Positions 59,159-64,000 of a DNA stretch of 64,000 nt are shown one piece after another. Numbering within the stretch: position 1 is the stretch's first letter; every line of letters begins with the position of its first letter. Origin of the DNA: an uncultured Oscillospiraceae bacterium (lineage in GTDB: Bacteria > Bacillota > Clostridia > Oscillospirales > Oscillospiraceae); assembly GCA_947624985.1 (NCBI GenBank), contig CANQMO010000014.1, positions 17,857 to 81,856 on the forward strand. The letters are read 5' to 3'. The position numbers and the translations under genes were made by a program. Under the pieces are notes generated by a model. It worked only from the letters and a program-made list of their open reading frames with translations, did not search any database and had not been told where the DNA came from.

Positions 59159-59332
59159 TTATACGAGATTGTAGAATTTCTGGTAGACCTGGCGGTGGCG
59201 GTCGGCCATCTGCTGGGCCTGGAGCTTCAGACTGGGGTCTTTCAGCGTGTTCGCGGCATTCTGGCACTGGGTGACCAGAAACATGGCGTGAGAGAGCGCG
59301 TCGTCTACATAGAGCAGTTCTTTGGTAGTCAT
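59159..59332 (-). CDS. Small spore-coat-like protein
   Basis: The 57-residue protein (MTTKELLYVDDALSHAMFLVTQCQNAANTLKDP) is helical like CotF-type proteins and lies 12 bases upstream of the previous gene on the same strand, behind AGGTGATTGATTT. The two are probably co-transcribed in the mother cell during sporulation. It is too short for the ORF track. Confidence 0.72.
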   Translation of the reverse strand: MTTKELLYVDDALSHAMFLVTQCQNAANTLKDPSLKLQAQQMADRHRQVYQKFYNLV

Positions 59333-59432
59333 AAATCAATCACCTCAACACCAGTATCTCCGCCAAAAACGGAAGTATGCCGGTAAAAGCAAAATCGATC
59401 ACGATTTTTTTGTAATATAGCGAAGAAAACTC

Positions 59433-59461
59433 TTGTTGAATCGAAAACAGAAGTATATAAT
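59433..59461 (+). promoter_or_regulatory. Promoter of the LysR gene
   Basis: TTGTTG and TATAAT are 17 bases apart, about 60 bases before the start codon. Confidence 0.6.
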
Positions 59462-59522
59462 GTCACCAATACGATGTTAGTGAAGTTGAAAAAGACGATT
59501 AGTCTGTCTTATGAGGTGCGCT

Positions 59523-60395
59523 GTGAAAACTTCTCGCTTTGAAGTGTTTTTAAAGATCGTTGAGACAAAGAGCCTGACCCGGACGGCGGCCTTCTTCGGC
59601 TGCACCCAGTCTGCGGTGAGCCAGCTCGTGCGGGCTTTGGAGTCCGACCTGGGCGTGACGCTGCTGAGCCGCAGCAAGAGCGGCGTGCGGCTGACGGCGG
59701 AGGGGGAATACCTGCTGCCCAGTATGCGCCAGATCGTGGCCGGCGAGCGGAGCGTGCTGGAGCGGTCGCTGGAGCTGCAGCACATGAACGCCGGGCTCAT
59801 CCGTATCGGGATCTTCACGAGCCTGTCCTGCCAGTGGCTGCCGCCGTATCTGAAGAAATTCCGGGAGCAGTATCCCAATATCGGCTTTGAGCTGTCCCAG
59901 GGGGATACGGTACAGATCTGCGACTGGCTCCGCAACGGGATCGTTGACATCGGTTTTATGACCAAACCGGACTCCGATGAGTTCACGTTCCAGGAGATAC
60001 TGGAGGACCGTATGCATATCGTGCTGCCGCCGGAGCACCCCCTAGCGGGCCAGCAGGTGAGCCTGAAGCAGCTAAAGGACGAGACGTTCGTACTTATGGA
60101 GTCCGGCTACAGCCAGATCGTGGAGAAGATGTTCCGCAGCGCCGGGATCCGGCCCAAGCGCCAGTACACGGTGAAGGACGACTATACCGTGATGAGCATG
60201 GTGGAGAGCGGGCTCGGCGTGAGCCTGCTGCCGGAGCTCATCCTGCACCGCACGCCGTACGACCTGCGCACCTGCCCGGCGGAGCCGGCCTTTTACCGGC
60301 GGCTCGGCGTCTCCTGGCTGAAAAAGGAGGAGAATTCCATCGCGGTGAACAAGTTCGTCCATTACCTGCTGTCGGACATGGGGCTCAAAAAATGA
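59523..60395 (+). CDS. LysR-family transcriptional regulator
   Basis: The 290-residue protein has an N-terminal winged helix (FEVFLKIVETKSLTRTAAFFGCTQSAVSQLVRALE) and a periplasmic-like co-inducer domain with GIVDIGFM and GLGVSLLPELI. The GTG at 59523 follows GAGGTG; the ATG at 59511 lies in or before this site. No divergent target gene is visible, so its regulon is unknown. Confidence 0.9.
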   Translation: MKTSRFEVFLKIVETKSLTRTAAFFGCTQSAVSQLVRALESDLGVTLLSRSKSGVRLTAEGEYLLPSMRQIVAGERSVLERSLELQHMNAGLIRIGIFTSLSCQWLPPYLKKFREQYPNIGFELSQGDTVQICDWLRNGIVDIGFMTKPDSDEFTFQEILEDRMHIVLPPEHPLAGQQVSLKQLKDETFVLMESGYSQIVEKMFRSAGIRPKRQYTVKDDYTVMSMVESGLGVSLLPELILHRTPYDLRTCPAEPAFYRRLGVSWLKKEENSIAVNKFVHYLLSDMGLKK

Positions 60396-60402
60396 TAACG
60401 GG

Positions 60403-60433
60403 AAATACCGGGAGACAACGCCTCCCGGTATTT
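60403..60433 (+). terminator. Terminator after the LysR gene
   Basis: AAATACCGGGAG pairs with CTCCCGGTATTT, followed somewhat later by CTTCTTTTTTG. Confidence 0.8.
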
Positions 60434-60467
60434 CGGGAAAAGCTTCTTTTTTGATGGGCAGACCCTT

Positions 60468-60494
60468 GACAACGAGGCGGTTATCCTGTATAAT
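60468..60494 (+). promoter_or_regulatory. Promoter of the tRNA cluster
   Basis: TTGACA and TATAAT (ending about 60494) lie just before the tRNA-Met gene. No gene separates the three tRNAs, so they are probably one transcript. Confidence 0.75.
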
Positions 60495-60508
60495 CCCTAT
60501 TGCTGTTT

Positions 60509-60585
60509 GGCGGCGTAGCTCAGTTGGCTAGAGCATGCGGTTCATACCCGCAGTGTCACCGGTTCAAATCCAGTCGCCGCTACCA
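60509..60585 (+). tRNA. tRNA-Met (CAT)
   Basis: Acceptor GGCGGCG/CGCCGCT, anticodon stem TGCGG/CCGCA with loop TTCATAC, T-arm GGTTCAAATCC and encoded CCA. Confidence 0.92.
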
Positions 60586-60615
60586 CCGGGAGGGACACGT
60601 CTCTCCCGAATATAT

Positions 60616-60692
60616 GGAGGCTTAGCTCAGCAGGTTAGAGCGCATGCTTCACACGCATGAGGTCGCGCGTTCGAGTCGCGCAGTCTCCACCA
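60616..60692 (+). tRNA. tRNA-Val (CAC)
   Basis: Acceptor GGAGGCT/AGTCTCC, anticodon stem CATGC/GCATG with loop TTCACAC, and encoded CCA. Anticodon CAC reads GTG. Confidence 0.9.
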
Positions 60693-60699
60693 TTTTTTT

Positions 60700-60774
60700 G
60701 GCCCGTTGGTCAAGTGGTTAAGACACCGCCCTTTCACGGCGGTAACATGGGTTCGAGTCCCGTACGGGTCACCA
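60700..60774 (+). tRNA. tRNA-Glu (TTC)
   Basis: Acceptor GGCCCGT/ACGGGTC, anticodon stem CCGCC/GGCGG with loop CTTTCAC, and encoded CCA. Anticodon TTC reads GAA/GAG. Confidence 0.92.
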
Positions 60775-60779
60775 CGTCG

Positions 60780-60842
60780 AAAGAACCCAAAAGATGATAG
60801 GGGGCTGCTGGGCAGCCCCCTATTCATCGGTTTGGGTTCTTT
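60780..60842 (+). terminator. Nested double hairpin after the tRNA cluster
   Basis: An outer stem AAAGAACCCAAA/TTTGGGTTCTTT encloses an inner stem ATAGGGGGCTGC/GCAGCCCCCTAT. It would fold very stably and end the tRNA transcript, although its T-run is weak. Confidence 0.75.
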
Positions 60843-60945
60843 CTCCTTTTCCCCATGAGACCCGGTGTGCTGGGCTCTCATGGGGGCCCCGAGAGGTCAT
60901 CTCCTTTTCCCATGAGACCCGCTGCGCTGGGCTCTCTTGGGGGGC
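60843..60945 (+). repeat. Two imperfect copies of a hairpin-forming repeat
   Basis: CTCCTTTTCCCCATGAGACCCG...CTCTCATGGGG occurs twice about 57 bases apart. Each unit folds as CCCATGAGA/TCTCATGGG (weaker in the second). The unit does not occur elsewhere in the window. Confidence 0.6.
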
Positions 60946-60956
60946 AAAAACTAAGC

Positions 60957-60979
60957 GAACGCAGCCATTGACGGCTGCG
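60957..60979 (-). terminator. Terminator of the secreted repeat-protein gene
   Basis: GAACGCAGCC pairs with GGCTGCGTTC on the minus strand just after the stop codon at 60982, followed by a T-containing run. Confidence 0.6.
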
Positions 60980-60981
60980 TT

Positions 60982-62805
60982 CTATACATATGAGACTTCC
61001 TGATCCGGCTGGGACGCGGCTCTCCGCCGGGGCTTCGGCGTGGGCGTTGGTTCCGCCGTAGGCGTGGGTGTCGTTTTTGCCGTGGGCGTGGGTGTCGCTT
61101 CGGCTGTGGGTTTGGGCGTCGCTTCTGCCGTGGGCGTGGGCGTTGCTTTTGCCGTGGGTTTTGGCGTTGCTTCCGCCGTGGGCGTGGGTGTCGCTTCCGC
61201 CGTAGGCGTGGGCGTTGCTTCCGCCGTGGGTGTGGCGGAGGGCGTCGGGTCCGGCGTTTTCACCGGCTCATAGATGCCCGGGCGCAGCTTCTCCGGGGAG
61301 GGGGACAGGGATACGGTCCCATCGGCGTTGCGGTGTACCCTGCCGAACACCGTGCCGCCCGCCTCCACAGTGAGCCGGCTCACCAGAGACGTCTCCCGCA
61401 CCACCCAGACGCCGCCCTCCGCCACTGTCACGTCAAGGCTCGACGCGCCGTTGGCGCAGGGCAGGTCACAGACGTGCCCTTGCAGATAATACTCCCTGCC
61501 GGTGTAGCCGGTGAACTGTATGTAAGCCGCTTCATCGGCTTCGCAGGGCGCGCCGTCCTCGTCCAGCAGCGTGTAGCGAACGTCCTCCATCCCGTCGAGA
61601 GCCTCCAGTGCCCCGGGGGTGCAGGGGACGGCCTTGGCTGTGGAGGTCAGGGCCGCGTCGCCGAAGAGGACGGCGCCGCTGCCTATCGTCAGATCCAGGC
61701 TGTCCCCGGGCTGGCCGTACCAGCCGGTGCCGTTGTACACGTCGCCCAGGTAGAGCCCGTTGGTATAGCTGGCCGTCAACCGTTCGCCGGCGTATGGGGC
61801 CGGGGGCAGGGCCGGGTCCGGCTCGGCGGAAGCGGCGGGGACGGGCGTCTGATCGTAAGCGACGCCGGGGAAGCCCGGAGCGCCGCCCACGTCCCGCTCG
61901 TCGTACAGGCCGCTGGCCGGGTCGATCCGCTCGTCGGCGTCGTCGTCCATCATCTGCAACAGTACGCCGTTTTCCGTAGTGACGCGGGCGTTGTTGAACC
62001 GGAGCGTGCCGCTGCCGCCGGTATAGAGAACGGCGGCGTCAAGGGTGTGGAGCACGGTGCCGTCGTCCACGGTGACGGACCCGGACACATCGCCCCGCAT
62101 ATACAGGCCGAAAACGCTCTCGATGACGGTGGCCTGCCCGCACCCCCGGACCACGCCGGTCATGTTGCCGGTGGCATCATAGAGGGGGATAGTGCCGGTG
62201 GAAGAGCCGAGCCAGACGCTCCCGGCGCCGTCCACGATGACGCCGTAGGCTCCGCCGGTGATGTCGGAGCCATAAAAGAAGTGTTCGGACCCGGGCCCGC
62301 AATACGCGCCACAGCCGGACCCCAGGGCGGCGGCATCGCAGCCCAGGAGCGCCGCACCCGTGGCGTCGCCCTCGGACAGGACGGCCAGCGCGGCGTCCAC
62401 CGCGGCAAAACAGGCGCCGCGGCTGTGCCCGGTAGAGAGGACGCTCCGGCCGCCGGCGGTCACATCACAGTCCACCAGCGACAGGCTTGGCCCGACGCCG
62501 CGCAAGGTGATGGCCGCGTCCCCGTCCCCGACGTCCGGGCCCCAAAGGCGCAGGGCCGCGTCCCCATCCCGCTCCGGGTCAGAAATGACAAGGGTCTCGC
62601 CCTGCAAAATGGCGCTCTCGCCCGGAGCAACGACGACGGGCTCATCCTCTTTTGGGGTGGGGAGAGGGGCGGCGTCCTCCGCGGGGGGAGCCGGGTCCGG
62701 CAAAACGGAGGGCTCCGCGGCAGGGCCGCCGTCCGCGTATGCGTTCGCGCTCAGCAGCAGGCACAGCGCGGCGGCCAGGGAGAAAAGACGCATATGCTTT
62801 GCCAT
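60982..62805 (-). CDS. Secreted Pro/Thr-repeat surface protein
   Basis: A signal peptide (MAKHMRLFSLAAALCLLLSANAYA) is followed by an acidic region of Asp/Ser/Gly-rich short repeats with beta-strand character (about residues 60-520), as in right-handed beta-helix proteins. A Pro/Thr repeat region (TPTAEATP/KP units, about 525-590) and a basic tail lacking an LPXTG motif or membrane anchor close it. ATG at 62805, with GGAGG upstream, is preferred over the ORF-track start. Adhesion or wall interaction is likely. The repeat number may vary. Confidence 0.75.
   Translation of the reverse strand: MAKHMRLFSLAAALCLLLSANAYADGGPAAEPSVLPDPAPPAEDAAPLPTPKEDEPVVVAPGESAILQGETLVISDPERDGDAALRLWGPDVGDGDAAITLRGVGPSLSLVDCDVTAGGRSVLSTGHSRGACFAAVDAALAVLSEGDATGAALLGCDAAALGSGCGAYCGPGSEHFFYGSDITGGAYGVIVDGAGSVWLGSSTGTIPLYDATGNMTGVVRGCGQATVIESVFGLYMRGDVSGSVTVDDGTVLHTLDAAVLYTGGSGTLRFNNARVTTENGVLLQMMDDDADERIDPASGLYDERDVGGAPGFPGVAYDQTPVPAASAEPDPALPPAPYAGERLTASYTNGLYLGDVYNGTGWYGQPGDSLDLTIGSGAVLFGDAALTSTAKAVPCTPGALEALDGMEDVRYTLLDEDGAPCEADEAAYIQFTGYTGREYYLQGHVCDLPCANGASSLDVTVAEGGVWVVRETSLVSRLTVEAGGTVFGRVHRNADGTVSLSPSPEKLRPGIYEPVKTPDPTPSATPTAEATPTPTAEATPTPTAEATPKPTAKATPTPTAEATPKPTAEATPTPTAKTTPTPTAEPTPTPKPRRRAASQPDQEVSYV
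61040..61250 (-). repeat. Tandem repeats coding for PTAEATP units
   Basis: The unit is about 27-30 bases, written on the plus strand as GTGGGCGTGGGTGTCGCTTC with variants. About eight units encode the Pro/Thr stretch. Confidence 0.75.
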
Positions 62806-63016
62806 GGAGGAACCTCCTTTCCGGTGCGTTTTCCACATGCCTATTTTAGAATAAAACGCCGGTCAATGCAATGGGGAACAGGAGCTATCCTGTCGAAAAA
62901 ATCATTTTTGTCCCCGGCGGGAGAGCAGGCGGCGATAAATTCACAGTTTGTTCAACACAAATCGCCGCCGTTGGGTTATTCTAAAGAAAAGAAAACGGAA
63001 GTTCCAGGGTGATCGT

Positions 63017-63433
63017 ATGAATTTCAGGCAGAAGATCGCACAGTTCATGTACGGGCGCAATGGGTACGACGCGTACAGTCAGTTCCTGCTGCTGGCGGCC
63101 ATTGTGCTCGTGGTGCTGTCCATGCTGTTTACCTGGCTGCCGCCGCTGGCGGTGCTGTTCCAGCTGGGCGAGTATGCGGTACTTATCTATTGCATTTGGC
63201 GCGTGCTGTCCAGAAATGTGTATAAAAGACAGCAGGAGAACGCCCGCTACTACGAAAAGAGGCAGGCGTTTTTCCGCTGGTGCCGGGGCGTCAGGGACCG
63301 CTGGCAGCAGCGCAAGGAGTACAGATTTTTCCGCTGTCCGTCCTGTCACGCGCTGCTCCGGGTCCCCCGGGGGAAAGGGAGGCTACAGCTGACCTGCCGC
63401 AAGTGCGGCAACCGCTTTGAGCGCAAAACATGA
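63017..63433 (+). CDS. Membrane protein with C-terminal zinc ribbon
   Basis: The 138-residue protein has two to three hydrophobic segments (residues 24-66) and a zinc ribbon (CPSCHALLRVPRGKGRLQLTCRKCGNRF). It is coupled to the J-domain gene by an ATGA overlap. Such proteins might link membrane quality control or chaperoning to the wall, but no function is proven. Confidence 0.7.
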   Translation: MNFRQKIAQFMYGRNGYDAYSQFLLLAAIVLVVLSMLFTWLPPLAVLFQLGEYAVLIYCIWRVLSRNVYKRQQENARYYEKRQAFFRWCRGVRDRWQQRKEYRFFRCPSCHALLRVPRGKGRLQLTCRKCGNRFERKT

Positions 63434-63882
63434 GCCCCTACGACGTATTGGGCGTGGACCCCGGCGCGTCGGATGAGCAGATCGCCAGCGCCTACAGGAA
63501 GCTGGCAAAGCGGTATCACCCGGACCTGAACCCGGGCAACGCCGCCGCCGCGGAGCGGATGGGCCGGATCAACCGGGCCTATGACGACATCAAGGCCATG
63601 CGCCAGCGGGGAAGCGGTCCGGACGGGAGCGGGACCGGCCGGACGAACGGGGGCCCCTTCGACCCCTACGCCGCCCACAGGACATATTATTATACCTATC
63701 GCCCGCCACGGCACAGCCCCATCGGCATGATCCTGGCGGCGATGGTGCTGTTTTTCCTCATCCGGCTGCTTTTCAGCCTGTTGTTTGCCGGTCCCGGGGA
63801 TCATTACTATGCCGTGCCTGGCGGGGGCGCCGGACCCGGCGGTTATTACGGATACTATCAGACAGTGCCCTACGGGGAATGA
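63430..63882 (+). CDS. DnaJ-domain membrane protein
   Basis: The 150-residue protein has a J domain (residues 2-60) with the key HPD motif (KRYHPDLNPGN). A Gly/Pro-rich linker, a hydrophobic segment (MILAAMVLFFLIRLLFSLLFAG) and a Gly/Tyr-rich tail follow. It would bring DnaK to the membrane. It forms an operon with the zinc-ribbon protein before it. Confidence 0.85.
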   Translation: MSPYDVLGVDPGASDEQIASAYRKLAKRYHPDLNPGNAAAAERMGRINRAYDDIKAMRQRGSGPDGSGTGRTNGGPFDPYAAHRTYYYTYRPPRHSPIGMILAAMVLFFLIRLLFSLLFAGPGDHYYAVPGGGAGPGGYYGYYQTVPYGE

Positions 63883-63884
63883 AA

Positions 63885-63923
63885 CGCCACGGTGGACAGC
63901 GCAACGCGCTGTCCACCGTGGCG
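63885..63923 (+). terminator. Terminator after the J-domain gene
   Basis: An 18-base arm CGCCACGGTGGACAGCGC pairs perfectly with GCGCTGTCCACCGTGGCG. The T-run is weak, so it may act in both directions. Confidence 0.7.
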
Positions 63924-64000
63924 TCAATCTGTCAAAGAACGAGTTGTTTTCAGGGAGCGAGAACGGCACGTTTTTGTATAAAGGCGGGAAATAACCAGAA

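Noticed and set aside
61040-61250. CRISPR-like array
   Set aside because: The repeats are contiguous, have no unique spacers and encode Pro/Thr peptide in frame. No cas gene is present.

Overview
The window is a stretch of chromosome from a GC-rich, endospore-forming member of the Clostridia, most likely an Oscillospiraceae/Ruminococcaceae-type gut bacterium. This is an inference from strong AGGAGG ribosome sites, spore-coat-like genes, Clostridia-type phage families and TTGACA/TATAAT promoters. Host genes flank two mobile elements inserted one behind the other at a single tRNA-Gln(CTG) gene.

Host left flank (1-2548): a MATE-family efflux protein behind a promoter and a very strong leader hairpin, a ClpP/TepA-like serine protease, and the tRNA-Gln. 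Three copies of the tRNA 3' end (2523-2550, 38915-38942, 56120-56143) delimit the two elements.

Element 1 (about 2.55-38.94 kb) looks like a complete temperate siphophage. On the left it has an integrase, a LexA-like cI repressor and Cro with operators of the form TCACnnnnnGTGA. Next come early genes, including an AcrIIA9/PcfK-like protein beside PcfJ, a DUF3102 protein, a broken ASCH-type gene and a HUH Rep-like protein. Then come terminase, portal, minor capsid, scaffold, capsid, connectors, tail tube, chaperones, tape measure (1030 aa), tail/baseplate, fibre tips, holin and endolysin. At the right end is a lysogeny cassette (helix-turn-helix and zinc-ribbon proteins). Its promoter carries the same GCTAATATTAGC operator, between -35 and -10, as a paralogous repressor operon at 12.7-13.6 kb.

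Element 2 (about 38.94-56.14 kb) has the layout of a phage-inducible chromosomal island: integrase, divergent regulators, small helix-turn-helix/Xis-like protein, P4/D5-type primase-helicase, an origin-like region with repeated CCTAACCC and a large cruciform, and a terminase-small-subunit-like gene. It has no large terminase, portal, capsid, tail tube, baseplate or lysis genes. It does carry a tail-chaperone-like gene and its own 1195-aa tape measure protein. The most interesting proposal for the window is that it is a satellite that borrows a helper's capsid and tail parts but supplies its own tail ruler. It also carries a Panacea-type toxin-antitoxin pair, a putative ADP-ribosyltransferase with a ribbon-helix-helix partner under a three-operator divergent promoter, a small-ORF/hairpin module of type I toxin appearance, and a run of small genes of unknown function.

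Host right flank (56.14-64 kb): a LacI-family regulator, a second MATE protein, two spore-coat-like small genes on the minus strand, a LysR regulator, a tRNA-Met/Val/Glu cluster, a secreted Pro/Thr-repeat protein, and a zinc-ribbon membrane protein followed by a J-domain membrane protein.
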